Assembly: GCA_036785705.1 (NCBI GenBank)
Contig: JAWUZG010000159.1
Span: 4,216,001-4,280,000, forward strand
DNA: 64,000 nt
Direction: 5' to 3'
Source of the DNA: Acanthornis magna
Lineage: Eukaryota > Chordata > Aves > Passeriformes > Acanthizidae
A program made the position numbers and the translations under genes. Numbering within the stretch: position 1 is the stretch's first letter; the number at the start of each line of letters is the position of its first letter. The notes beneath the pieces were generated by a model that ran no database searches, was not told the DNA's origin, and saw nothing but the letters and a program-made list of their open reading frames with translations. Shown piece by piece: positions 37,601-50,130 of this stretch.

Positions 37601-40600
37601 TTGGGGTTTTTGTCACTTGCCGTTGTTTCCACCACAGCGGTCAAAGCCACCATGAGCGTTCCTTGAGCGCTCGCGAACGAGTGACAGCGGAAATGAACAC
37701 CCCTAAATTTGTGCAAATCACTGAAACCTGGCTGGTTCAGTGGAAAAGGCTGGGTAAACAAAATGCTAAAAGATGTTTTGCTTTAATTCAGTGCAACAGA
37801 GAAGGAAAGAGTGCCCAGACAATAAAGGAATCCATGGATTAGTCACACGCTTTGTTCATGCGATGCCTCTGCTCAGTTAAAATTGCCCTTCCTGACCTGC
37901 CTTCAAGATGTGTTATCATATTTTCTCTGAGTATTATTTTGAAAAAAAAAAAAAATAACCAAGACAAGCAATTCTTTTTTATTGATTTCTTCTGCCAGGT
38001 TTCTTGATGCAGAAATACATTTTATGATCAAACTTCAGTCTTTACTTTTATGATAGTAAACAATATACAGAGCATTTTTTGCTATTTTTTTAAGGTAGAA
38101 TTTGAGCAAAGAATGTGTTGAAGGAGGTAGCAGAAATCGGATGTTTCAAATCATTCAAAGTTCAATTCTCTATACATTTCCTCTTCAGCTCCTTCAACCT
38201 ACTTAACAATAACCATCACTAGAGGTTAAGACTCCAGTATTGCCCAGAAGGCAAAAAAAGAGTGGAAATCAACTTCTTCAAAACTTTCCTTCCTAATTGC
38301 CAATTAAATATTAATTAAGTCTTACTTAATACATAGATCTGCAATGCAGCCGAGTGCCACCAGAGCATGAGTCACAGCTCTCTGATGAGTGGATAATGAA
38401 GTCACCACCATGTCAGCCTGCACACACAGGCATGCAAAAGTTTATGAAATTAATTCATAGTGTAGTTTTAACACCTTGGAAAATTGCAAATAACCTTCCC
38501 AACCTACCCTTTAGGATGTCTGCAGACATTGCTGTGTCTCTAATGCTAAACAAGGAGGAGCTCATGTGGTTTCTCACCCTTGAAAGAAAAGGAATGGCTA
38601 AAGCCCCAAAAATGTGTGGCAGGTACAGTCACTGTCACCTTGAGCTAGAGACAGGTTTGATGGCTCCCAGAAGAATTTTCAAGAGACTTATTTAAAGAAA
38701 CAAAAAGAGAAATCTCCTCTTCGTGTAGGTGCTGATCATGTGGACTAGAAAGGAGTCAAAAATAGTTAATCTCCACTAGACATATTTATAAAATAAAGCT
38801 AAAAGAGAGGGGTTATACTGAAAGTCCATCTTTTATTTTGTCAGGGAATAGGCAAGGATGGAAGAAAGGATCGTATGCAGCACCTTACTGCTACAGAATG
38901 TGGAATCACAGCACTCATCTATAATTTACGAGTTACTGCAACAGTTCATATCCAGCTACTCCTCATAGTTTTCACCCCAGCAGCCAGAGGAACGCTGACA
39001 GAAGGCTTTCTGTCCTTCACAAAGTGGTGATGGTCATTAGCTATTTTTCTGGAAATTCTTAAAAGAAATACAAGGATAAAGAAATATGCAACCCTGCAGA
39101 TTTTTGTGGGCAGGGCTGACTGACAGGATGACTTCAAGACCACCAAATTCTTGAGCTGTTGTATGTGGTGGTGGTGGGGAAAGCAAAGAACCTGTTCAGA
39201 TTGAAAAAAGGAGAAATTATGAAGCCAAAGATAAACCCAGATGTTTTTTTATACACAAACCCAATACAACTGCAGTCAATTCTCATTTTACCTGAGCTGA
39301 TTTGCTTTTTAAAGAGAATTCTACAGATAATTTTAGGGGAAACAGGAATTAAATAACTGTTCATTGAAATGGTGGCTTCTTTACTTGACAACAATCATTG
39401 AGTGTGAGGAACCAACAGACCCACCCTGCTCAGTCACCCAGCGCTGGCTGCACACCTTGTCATTAGGTGCACACAAACACTGAGGAGCGTGTTCGATGCC
39501 TTTCCTCATAAATGGGAAAACATAGATTTTTCTCTAACAAATACCTTGGGAAAAGAAGCTTCGTGTTGTCAAATATTGAGTAACTTAATCAATATGCAGC
39601 ACTAAAGAAAGCTGAAGCACTCTAAAATACCATTACCTCAGCAGGTATGAAAAGCAAGAGTTCAACCTTTCAGGTTTTTCAGGGGGGAAATGCGGCAGGT
39701 TTAATTTTTCTTTTCATGAAAAGGACTGTCACAATAATAACTGGCCTCAGCAGAAGCTCTTATGTGCAGAAGTGGGAAAATCATGAAGAATACATACTTA
39801 AATATCTAAAATCTGTCTTGGAAAGTCCTCCCTTTCCTAGCTGAAAGAAAAAACATCTCTGAATTTCTGTACAGAAAGAAATATGCCCCAGCATTTTCAT
39901 GGTGCAGGAATGTTTAGAAAAATTCTAAATATACTACAAATACTGAGAAAAAACATAATATTATTTGTTTATGATACTTTTCTAGCTTGAGATTTGCATT
40001 TAATGTCACTTAGACGATGCAGACGGAAATGGAGATGCCAGTTTTCGCAGTTTTCTAGTTTTAAATAGACACAGAATAACGCAAACATGTTTTCTCCAGT
40101 TTCTCCACCACAAACGCAGTATATCCCCATTTCTTAGACCAAATCTCAGGTATTTCCATGACAGGGACTTTGTTGACTCTTCTGTTCAATTCTGCTTTTA
40201 GAATGCTTTTATTTTGGAAATATCTATATTATTCTAACCATATTTATCTATATGTCTATGTCCACACTTTCTAGATCAAAGATCTTTTTCCTAGTAAGTG
40301 AGCTCTTGCCAAGAAGCAGCAATCAAGCAATCAAGCAAATAGTAAGACAAAATCTTTGCCTACTGCCAAAATTCTCAGCTTTGGACACACTAAGTACATA
40401 AAGGGGTGCAGAGAAGGCTGAGATCATTTACATTTTTACCGTTATCCGAGAGATAAATTCACTGGAGCACAGGAACTCTAAGGAAAACCATATCCAACCA
40501 TCATGAGATTGCCAATAAAATTCAGAGAGTCCACAAGAGTCTGTTCCTTGGCAAGACTGAGCTCTGCTATTCCAGCGGTGCATTTGCAGATTATTGAGCA

Positions 40601-40645
40601 AGCGTCTCTCTGCCGTTGCACAACCCTGGGCTCTGATATTTAATG
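34691..40645. other. Non-coding stretch with homopolymers and a small CpG cluster
   Basis: No gene is recognised. Contents are a 23-nt A run (36619-36641), an A run at about 37941-37955 and a small CpG cluster (37560-37692). Frames of 152 codons (35272-35730, plus) and 113 codons (38354-38695, plus) have no recognisable domain. The first is rich in leucine, serine and lysine in a way that fits AT-rich non-coding sequence. Confidence 0.55.
36619..36641 (+). repeat. A homopolymer, 23 nt
   Basis: An uninterrupted A run. No AATAAA-type signal precedes it within 30 bases and no retrocopy body is recognisable upstream, so it is best treated as simple sequence. Confidence 0.95.
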
Positions 40646-40946
40646 GCATCACAGCTTGGCTTTGGGTTGGATTTTGGGGTTTCTCCAAGCATCACAAATT
40701 GCCTTTGGGTTGGATTTTGGGGTTTCTCCGAGCATCACAGCTTGGCTTTAGGTTGGATTTTGGGGTTTCTCCGAGCATCACATCTTGGCTTTGGGTTGGA
40801 TTTTGGGGTTTCTCCGAGCATCACATCTTGGCTTTGGGTTGGATTTTGGGGTTTCTCCAAGCATCACAATTTGGTTTTGGGTTGGATTTTGGGGTTTCTC
40901 CAAGCATCACAATTTGGTTTTGGGTTGGATTTTGGGGTTTCTCCAA
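40646..40946 (+). repeat. Minisatellite: seven 43-bp units
   Basis: Seven head-to-tail units begin at 40646, 40689, 40732, 40775, 40818, 40861 and 40904, each exactly 43 bp. The core is TTGGGTTGGATTTTGGGGTT followed by TCTCC and GCATCACA; variation is mostly in the bases after GCATCACA. Because 43 is one more than a multiple of three, an open frame crossing the array passes through all three unit frames in turn. All three happen to lack stop codons, which creates the 185-codon (40594-41151) and 145-codon (40643-41080) frames with apparent aromatic/glycine repeats. These are by-products of the array, not proteins I would annotate. Confidence 0.97.
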
Positions 40947-43900
40947 GTATCTGCATAGGAAGAAGGCTTCAAAGTCTGCTTTGCTTCCTGTGGAGCCCCA
41001 GGGTCAACACCAGCGAGTTCTTCAGGCCAGGGCTCAAGGGAGAGAGCAGCACACAGCAGCTTGTGGAACTTCTCCCATAGGGAAATCCTTTAGACAGGAT
41101 TTACAAAACATTGGAGAAACAGCAAATTATTCAACAGCAAAGACAAGGTGAAGGGACAGGGATGTCTCTGACTCGCCCAAGGAGCTGCTTCCCAAATCAC
41201 TGCCACCGCTCCTCCTCGGCAAGGGTGACACCTCTGCCAGCTGTGGCACAGCCCCGAAATCAGCATCTCTCTGAACCAACGCCTTCATCCTTCCAGAGCC
41301 AGGAGCAGCCAGGCTCAATCCGTGTGCTGCAGCTCAGGCTGACCTGGAATCTCGTTTGTTCTGGGCCCCTCAGGTGCCACCCCAGCACCCCGAGGAGTCT
41401 CTGCTGGTGCTGCCAGGGACTGAGAGCCCTTTGTCAGCTGCTGCGTGTGGGAGATTTTCAAAACCAATTGCGAGTTAGCCTGGAGGCCGCTTGACCTGCC
41501 CTCCAACCGAGTCATTTTTCTGGTGAAAATTAGGATCCAAATGGCTGGAGACTGCCAAATGGAAGGTACAGATCCCCACGCATCATTTTTTAAAGGCAGA
41601 AAACAAGCCAAATGCAAACTGAGGTTAATGCAATATATACAAGGAGGAGAAATAAGATTAAATGTGATGTATGTGCCAAGAGGCCTTCTGCAGGCAAGGG
41701 AAAAAAGAGAATAAGGTTAACATCTTTGATTTTTCTCCTCCCCCTCCCCAAGAGCTGAGAGGAGTCTTCATAGCAGCAAGGTCAATTCTAATCTTATTTC
41801 CTTATTCCTCACAGTTATTTCATTACCTTCATTCCCATTTTTTAAACTTCACAGCAAAAATATTTTCTTCCAGAAATTTCTGCAGTCTGGGATCAGTTAG
41901 ATATCATTGCAGTTCATTTTAAATAATTAGCAAGCATGAGATGTACAAAGAAACCTCTTTAAACAATAGCCACCTGCAACAAATATTGTAAGAAAATGAA
42001 TGCTTTTCTTCTTCTGAATGATTGCTGCCTCTCATGAAAACATTAACATTTTGCACAAAAAAAAAAAAAAATGTAATTAGCAAGAACTTTCTCTATTTCT
42101 GTTCTCATGATTGCTGATTACCAAAAATTATCAGGCAAATAATGGCTGCTTTCTCTTCTTATGATCAATTTGTTCACCCTCCATCTGATTTCTCTGGCAA
42201 TGAACTGAAATGTAGCCTCTTGTGTCTGTGGCACTTCACAAGAGGGAGAAACTGGGGGGAGGGAGAGGGAGAGAAATTAAACAGCAATTATGTGTAAAGT
42301 GTCAGAAAGTATTTAAATTATCTGTGCAAACAGAATGTTACTTCAAGCCTTGCAATTTTTTTTTACATTTTTGTTAAAATTGTAGGTCCTAGAATCGTCT
42401 GATTAATTCAGACTTCATTTATTAATTGTAACAATAAATAAAACCAGTTTCTCACGTAGCAAAAAGATTGAAAGCATGTTCTCAATATGAGTTTGAAATG
42501 ACCAAAATGCTTAAAATCTCGAAATAAAGTCATCCCCCCCAAAAAAAATCATGAAAGGGAGACCTCAAACCCCATCATTTCAAAAGCACTCATGATTTTG
42601 GGGTGATAGCACTCATTTTTCAACAGTAGGGCAAGACTGTTACCATGGCAGCTGGCAAGAGATGGGGATTGCTTCCACTTGAATACCAAAGCACAGCCAA
42701 GTTTTCAGCAGTTGCAGAAAAAGCTATCTGGGAACAGTGCTGAGGAAAAAAAAAAAAAAAAAAACCCTACAAAACCACCCAAAAACCTGTGCTGAGCTCC
42801 ACACTGCCAGAGCTGCTGCTATCACCATCCAGCTCCCCACTCGAAATCCTTTTGGCACAAAGCTTTGCAGGCTGCAGCCAATCTTTGCTGTTGCATAGGC
42901 ACCCCGGTATTTTCCACGAGGGGGAGGAAAGATTTGTCCTGCTGGAAGAATTTCATGCCCTGGAGTTGAGGGTAGAGCTGAGCAGGCTCCTGTGCCTGGA
43001 GGACACCCTCAGCCCCCTCCAGGGAGCTCTCCCTGAAGGCACAGCTGCAGTTCCCATACGTAGGACCAGGCGAAATGATTTGCTTTTCAAAATGGTGAAA
43101 AAAAAAAAAAATACTATTCTCAGCCTGAGACTTTGCATTTTAAGCTTTAGCCTGGAGCAAATTATTAAGGCAGAATTACTGTCTAAATCCCTGGAAATAG
43201 GGGTTTATAGTGAAAATACTGACAGATCCATAACTGTAGCCATGCAAATACAGCAGATAAAAATATGTATAAATGATAATGTAATTTAATGGCTTAAAGA
43301 ATTTTTACTGGGGAGGAGGGGAATGTCTGCTTTATTTTGACAGTGTAAAATGTCAGAGCAGAATCCAAGGATGTAGCAGAGTCATACTCTATACTTCTTG
43401 GAGATTATTTGACAAGAACAATTTCAGTGTTCTATTTAACGCACTTACGCCAAATTTAAGTGATGAATTGATGCCTGAGAGACAGTGTGGCTGGAATTAG
43501 GAGAACAAATTTTCTTGTTATGGGAGCAGCTACAGGCCAGCTCGGTGCTGAAAGGCATACTGAAAGTTAGGCAGAGGAAATGTGAAAAGAGTATTCTGTC
43601 AGTGGAAGTGAAAGTGGAAAGCTATATATTTATTAAACCATAATGTCACCAGGTTAGGCTTTGAAGTACCTGAGAGGCACTGACTCCTCAAAGTCTGTGG
43701 ATACAAGAACAGGATCAAAGTCTTTTTGGAAAAGTCGGTTTGCTAAGAAAAGCAAACATTACTGTACAGCTCCAGATGTCACTTCTAGTCAAATATAATA
43801 TTATTTCATTGATCTCCTCTAATATGGAGTAAAATTGAGCAAACTGCTCTATAAAAATGAACCCTCATTTAATAACGGTGGAATGAAGCCTGGCATAATT

Positions 43901-45680
43901 CTAGAGGTCTCATTTTTGTCTCATTTTCCATGCTCAGTAAATAGTTACAGCCACACTGAAATCTGCACTTACTGGAGGTCTAATTCCACCAATGTCCCAG
44001 ACACAGCAGTTCAGGGGAGAAACACTCCCATCAAGAATATTGTCCTGAATATTTTACAGGCATAAAGCAGTGAAAAGCAGGGGTTGTAAAGTGCTGCCAG
44101 ATAAAAGGAGTTATTACAAGCAAATGTGAAGGGCAGCTTCTCTTAACTCAGAAGGAAAGTAAACACTCAACAATTGAGGTATCATCCCCATAAAAATCCT
44201 CTTGTATCCCCATAAAATCCATGGAGTCACCTGGATATGCTTCTGGACTTCATAAATCTTCAAAACCAGACCTATGTTTAAATTATTTCTTGATTTTTCC
44301 CCACCCCCATCCCTCTCTCTCCTGCTGGCTCTTCCCACTAACATTTAACTTCACCCACTGACATTATATTCAATATTTATACTGTTTGGAAAGAAAAGAA
44401 AACATGTCTGGCAACTTAAAACTCAAACCAGGAATTCTCCCAAATCATATAAATACTTATGGACCTGGAATCAATAATTAAAGCAAGAAAAATCCACCAT
44501 TACTATTTTTTTGTAATTCCCATATTACTCTACTTTATCAAGAACCACGCACTAAGTGATCAAATTAATCGGAGGCATTGAGAGCAGGGACCATGTGGCA
44601 GCTTACAAAGTATTGGTTGTTCACAATAATTTGGACATGGCAAGTAGCCAAAGGACTGCTCACAAACATATGGTTATTTATTTCCACTAAACAGGCGCTA
44701 ATACAGCCTGTTTGCTGCATTACTGGATAAATATAACAAGCTTCAAAACCAAAAAGGACCACAAGTGCACAAAGCAATTAATGAAAACAGCCCAAAACAT
44801 CGTGTAGAGTCACCAGCGTCCTGAATCCCAGTGCGGTTTGCTAAATTCTTTTTCACTATCGCTCAACAGATCCCCAAAGACTGGCTCCAACCTAATGTAC
44901 TGTAGCGTGTTTGACTCCTTTGTTTAATCACATCTGAAATGGCACCTTCTGGAGTGACACATCAGCTGAAAGAGTTTAACTGTTGTTCTGAAAACAGCAT
45001 TGATCTGTGTTTTGCTTTCAAGGCTGTGAGAGGTGTCTGCCTGTGTAAAGAAAAGGTGAGGGATGAAGTCCCTGTAAGTGGTGAGAGCAACAGGGTAAAT
45101 TCATTTTGGTGAGAAAGAAATTCACTTTAAAATGTATTTCATCTTTTCAACTCTTTCCATGAATTTAGATTCTTTGCTCCTCGCCAAGTGCCACAAAACA
45201 AATCCTTCGTCGCCCATGGAATGTTTGGAGCCAAACAAAAGATTCAGTTTTGAATGAAAATTGTATCAGCAGAAAATATTAAACAGAAACCTACATTTGG
45301 TTCTTGCCCAGTCTCCAGATCACACGGACCCTGTTTACAGTCCCAAAGCAATCCAGCAGTGGCTGCTTCCAGAATCAGCCAGAGCCTTGGGGTGGATCCA
45401 TCGAGATCTTTTCCTTTTTGCTGGCAAACCAAAGCTTTATTTTCAGGATGCAAACAGGGATGGTTACACTGCTGTAACACAGAGAACTAAAAAGCAAACC
45501 AGAAGAGCTATAAAAGAGTCATAAGTAGCAATTTCCCTCCCAGATGTGTTCCCATGGGGAATTTCTCACTTCAAGACCTGGAGCTTGGTCCCACTGAGTC
45601 CCTGGAATGCTTCTCCTTCCATCACTGTGAGCACTGGTGCCAGAACTTCCCTTCCTCTCTTCCCTCAGCTGGAGCCACCC
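40947..45680. other. Non-coding stretch with GC-rich part, A runs and a polypurine tract
   Basis: No gene is recognised. Bases 41190-41440 are GC-richer, with open frames on both strands and no recognisable product. Simple sequences are A runs at 42057-42071 and 42746-42764, a G/A-rich tract at 42239-42277, and an A run near 43099-43110. The 166-codon frame at 42789-43289 (plus) begins in serine/leucine-rich sequence, passes through the A run as lysines, and resembles no family I know. Confidence 0.55.
42746..42764 (+). repeat. A homopolymer, 19 nt
   Basis: An uninterrupted A run followed by CCCT. No upstream retrocopy is recognised. Confidence 0.95.
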
Positions 45681-45890
45681 ATCATCCACAGCTCCCAGAT
45701 CATCCACAGCTCCCAGATCATCCACAGCTCCCAGATCATCTACAGCTCCCAGATCATCCACAGCTCCCAGATCATCTACAGCTCCCAGATCATCCACAGC
45801 TCCCAGATCTACAGCTCCCAGATCATCTACAACTCCCAGATCATCTACAGCTCCCAGATCTACAGCTCCCAGATCATCCACAGCTCCCAG
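45681..45890 (+). repeat. Minisatellite: twelve 15/18-bp units
   Basis: Ten units of 18 bp (ATCATCCACAGCTCCCAG, with C/T variation at the seventh base) and two of 15 bp that lack one ATC triplet add up to exactly 210 bp. The 15-bp units start at 45807 and 45858. All unit lengths are multiples of three, so no frame shifts. Several frames on both strands stay open and give artificial serine/glutamine, leucine/proline and aspartate/valine repeats (for example 45519-45908 minus, 45546-45965 plus). The alternation of C and T units in the first half hints at expansion of a two-unit block of 36 bp. Nothing suggests it is translated. Confidence 0.97.
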
Positions 45891-48800
45891 GTTAGCTGTT
45901 CCTTCCAAAATGTCCTGCTTGATCCAGGCACGGCTTTCCCAAAGGAGAGTAACACACGTGCTTAGGGCAAACTCAACAGATGCTTTTTGTCACATAATCT
46001 AAAGATTTTGAAGGCAAAACCCAAGTAATTCGACACATTTTATGGCTCAGTTTTCCTAAAACACCTCTGCAATCAAAGATGGGAGGGCAGGAGCCCACCC
46101 CTCTGCTGGGAAGCTTCTGCACCACCAGAGCAAGTTGTCATTTTTTGGAACATACAAATCTTAGGTGAGAGGAGCAGCTGTTGATTTGTGGTCTTAAATC
46201 AGAGTGATTCCCTCCGCTGGGATCTCACCAGGGATCAGCCATAGCTCATCTGAAAGCGCTGCTGCACAAATCATCCTCATCCCAAAATCTGCTGTATGCT
46301 AATGAGGAGCACAGACCTCGCTGCTCCGTTGGGCAAGATTAAGTGACAAGATTTACAAGCAGGAAATGCAGCCAGGGGGGTCAGATTCTGAGACTGCCAG
46401 AAGGATGCAACAGCCACAGAAATGTTTGACTTTGGCACTCAGGGAGGATAAATGTTTAAGGATAAACACAGGGAATAGGTTACAGAATATTTTCCCTGTA
46501 TCTAGAATAACTACATGACCTACAATGTCACAGCCCTTTACTTCTTCAGTTTTTCACAATATACTAATAACTGCAAAAAAATAATGGCCAAACACTTTCT
46601 AATAGGAACAGATATTTCTCTCTTAGAAAACAAAAATAAATAATGATAAATTGGTAAGCAAAGATTTCTCTTACCCTCTTCTGATGGAAAATAACTGAAT
46701 TTAAATTTAAATAAGATTTTAATAATTAAAATATTCATTTAAATAGAATTTTACGAGGTTTCCTGTTCTTGACTGAATGTATAGAAACAAAGCTTCCTCA
46801 TAAATTGACCTATTTCCTGGGGTTCAAGCTCTACCAAAAATTGCACTGGATAAGAGAGCTGAAAAAACCTTATCCATGGTAGCAGAAATAATACTGTTAA
46901 TTATACCAGAGAATAAGCTGTCATTTTAGAATTTGCATATACAGAGGGCTCATTAATAGTGATTTCTAACTCTCATTACCAGCATTCCCTTAACAAGGGT
47001 GATGTTTTTTGGAAATGAGGAAAGGAAGGCAGAAGAAGGGAGAGCCAGGGTGTCACACTGCCAGCCCTGAGCAAGGAACGACATGACTTTGGCAGCAGCA
47101 GATGAATCTCCAGGAGCAGGCAGGTTCCCACCCTGAGGGATGGCATTGCCCAGCTGTGGAAACGCACGGGCAGCATCTGTGAGGATTGGCCATGGACACG
47201 TGCCAAACCTTCACAGAAGCGTGAGACGTCCTGGAGAGGGAGGAGAAGGGAAAAAAAAGAGAAATTGGCATGCCAAAGTGCCAATAATGTTTGTAAACTA
47301 AAGCCAGCGTAGCAGACAGGACTGCAGAGAGAATTCAGGGCACAGCCAGAGCAGGCAGGGACCTTCCTAAATTATTCATAATGTGTCATTTGTTTGCAGC
47401 CTCAACACTTGAAACTCACAATCAAGATCTGAATCCCACTTCTGGTTTTGGATAAATAAAAACGATTTTTCCATGACCCATTGAGCCTAATTTGAATCTT
47501 GCTATGGAACTTGCCTAATTAACCCATTGGGCATTTTCTTGTACTCTCTCTAAACCACTATTGACGTTTGTTTTAGTGCATCCACACGTGGGACCACCAA
47601 TCAGACTCCTCCTCGCTTGTAGAACATGCCAGATTTTAGCTCCAGTGGAAAAAAAACAAATAATTCTGATTTCAGCAAAACATGTTTGATCCTTAGGAAG
47701 GACGTACCTCAAACTGACCCCTGAAAATCCCAACAATTCAATTTGTTGTGTTAAATGGAGATGGTAAAGATCAAAAGAAATCAGGACATGCAAAAGTAAA
47801 GATGCTCTGACCAGAGTTAAACAGCTTTGGGTACAAAGATCTGCGCACCTAATATGAAAAGAAAGTCAGTTCTGGGGTATGAATAGCAGGGCTCCTTTTG
47901 AAAGAGCAAAGCAACATGGGAGCGCTACTGTGGACAATTTTCTGCACTTATGTTCCCCGTCCTTAAGTTCAGTTGGTTTTGGTTACCTGGTGGCCTTGGG
48001 AGGTGCTGGGTTATGGAAAGCAGCCCAAGACTGATGGAGTTCAGGAGAGAACTTGTGCTGCTGCTCACTCCCACCCATGCTCCAAGACCTCCCAAACATC
48101 AGGGCCCTGCTGGAAACCCAACCAGGAGTGACAGATCATTATGCAATAGCCCCCCTGAGCCTGGGCTGGACTCCCAATAACCCAATTTCTCCAGAAGGCC
48201 AAAGAATTTCTGTGTATCCAAAGAAATGTGCCTCTGGTGTAGCAGAGTTAGAGCTGACTGTTTTCCACTTTAACCAAACACTGTTTTCCTTAAGATCCTG
48301 AAGTCTTTTCATGCAGAACTTCTGAAGACAAAGAGACTTTGCTCAGAAAAGCCTCAGTAGCTGATTCTGATGACAAACCACCCTAAATTCAAGGTGCACT
48401 ATTTCCTGTAAGTCAGCACACAGGTAATGCCTCCCTTTCCTGGGCAATGATGGGCCTGAACAGTTTCCCCACAATAAATGTCCCCAAAGCTTCAGCTATT
48501 CAAAGATAATGAGTCTCCTTGCTCACCACCCTGTGTTTGCACTTCCTTTCAGTTCAGCATTACTGGAATATGACACTGGAAAATATTAAAAATAACTTAC
48601 AGACTTTTTTCCCCTCTGAGATTTGTCAATTTATACCTTTTTTCACTAATTATGAACCATTAGCATGTTCATAAATATATTTTACTGAGATACACATCTG
48701 ACTTTCAAAACACGAATGCTGCATCAAACACGGACAGCATTTTATCACACATCAAGTTATAAGACAATTTGTTACCATTTTATTCTTTTATGATAACTCC

Positions 48801-49513
48801 AAAATTCAATCCAGGGTTTCTCTGCCTTAAAAGGCACGATTAGTTTAAATTTCTGGAAGTGGGCTTTTTTCCATTATTCATATTTAAATTAAGTTCCCTT
48901 GAGATGGAAGAAAAGCAAGGAATTTTTATCAAGAGACTAATAATATAACCAGTGAAAAATCTGAGCATTTTTATATTGAATTTATAAATCATGCTAGCAG
49001 TAACCAAACTGTTTAAATAATATATAGAGTTTAACTATAACATACTTATTGGCATAAGTAATTTTAGTGCTTTTTAAGGTAACAAATCACTCAGAAAATA
49101 TTCTCAGTTAATCATTAGCATACTCAAGTCTAGAGAGAGGTATATGTATTGTTCCCTTTGTAATTTGGTAGGAATGGCTGAGTCATAAAACCTCACACTG
49201 TGTGCCACTTGATTTACAATTTCCTGAAGATGTTTGGGTACCCTGACAGAGTATCAATTTATCTCTGTGCTGTGAGCCACACTCTGCAGAGAGAGTAGCA
49301 TGTAATTAAACTCAGGAGCAGGGATTAATTAAAATATACATGTCTGAGAGTGCATAGACACGTATTTGTGTTTATTATAGAAACAGAAAAAAATACCCTC
49401 CAGCACAGATTTGTGTGAAATCAGCCTCTTCCTCACCATCAGTGCTCGCTGTTGTGTTTATCACAAAGCCAAAACACAAAAGTGGTGACAAAAAAAAATA
49501 ACTGGGGGCAAGG
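45891..49513. other. Non-coding stretch, no gene recognised
   Basis: No gene is recognised. A very AT-rich piece lies at about 46690-46750 and a polypurine piece at about 47232-47266. Frames up to 102 codons (46976-47284, minus) show nothing recognisable. Confidence 0.6.
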
Positions 49514-50130
49514 AGGTATAATTTTGGGGGGTGGAATTTCAGGGGGTATAATTTTGGGGGGTATAATTTTGCAGGGTATAATTTTGGGGGGTATAATTTT
49601 GGGGGGTGGAATTTTGGGGGGTATAATTTTGAGGAGTATAATTTTGGGAGGTAGAATTTTGAGGGGTAGAATTTTGGGGGGTAGAATTTCAGGGGGTATA
49701 ATTTTGGGGGTAGAATTTTGGGTGGTATAATTTTGAGGGGTGTAATTTTGAGTGGTATAACTTTAGGGGTAGAATTTTGCGGGGTATAATTTTGGGGGGT
49801 GTAATTTTGGGGGTATAACTTTGGGGGTATAATTTTGGGGGGTATAATTTTGAGGAGTATAATTTTGAGGAGTATAATTTTGGGAGGTATAATTTTGGGG
49901 GGTATAATTTTGGGGGGCGTAATTTTGGGGGTAGAATTTTGGGAGTAATAATTTTGGGGGTATAACTTTGGGGGTAGAATTTTGAGGGGTAGAATTTTGG
50001 GGGGTGTAATTTTGGGGGTAGAATTTTGGGGGGTGTAATTTTGGGGGTAGAATTTTGGGAGGTAGAATTTTGGGGGTAGAATTTTGGGAGTTATAATTTT
50101 GGGGTATAACTTTGGGGATATAACTCTGGG
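49514..50130 (+). repeat. G-run / TATAATTTT minisatellite, about 40 units
   Basis: About 617 bp of 14-16-bp units built from a G run of three to six, then GTATAATTTT or GTAGAATTTT. Variants include TATAACTTT and AATTTC. The G runs are all on the plus strand, spaced about 9-11 bases apart. Most units are 15 bp, so the minus strand carries a long open frame (49375-50256, 293 codons) that reads as a proline/lysine/tyrosine repeat, with a second at 49763-50317. Outside the array these frames have no recognisable protein sequence, so I treat them as artefacts. The strand-biased G runs could form G-quadruplexes, and the AT-rich interval melts easily. Confidence 0.97.

Noticed and set aside
40594..41151. 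185-codon frame with aromatic/glycine repeats as a protein gene
   Set aside because: It is explained by the 43-bp tandem array; the flanking codons are unrecognisable. Kept only as a finding about frame openness.
42789..43289. 166-codon plus-strand frame as a protein gene
   Set aside because: It starts just after a 19-nt A run, passes through another A run as lysines, and resembles no known family.
45519..46002. Four overlapping frames (113-139 codons) on both strands as repeat proteins
   Set aside because: All are translations of the 18/15-bp array, and both strands being open shows a composition effect.
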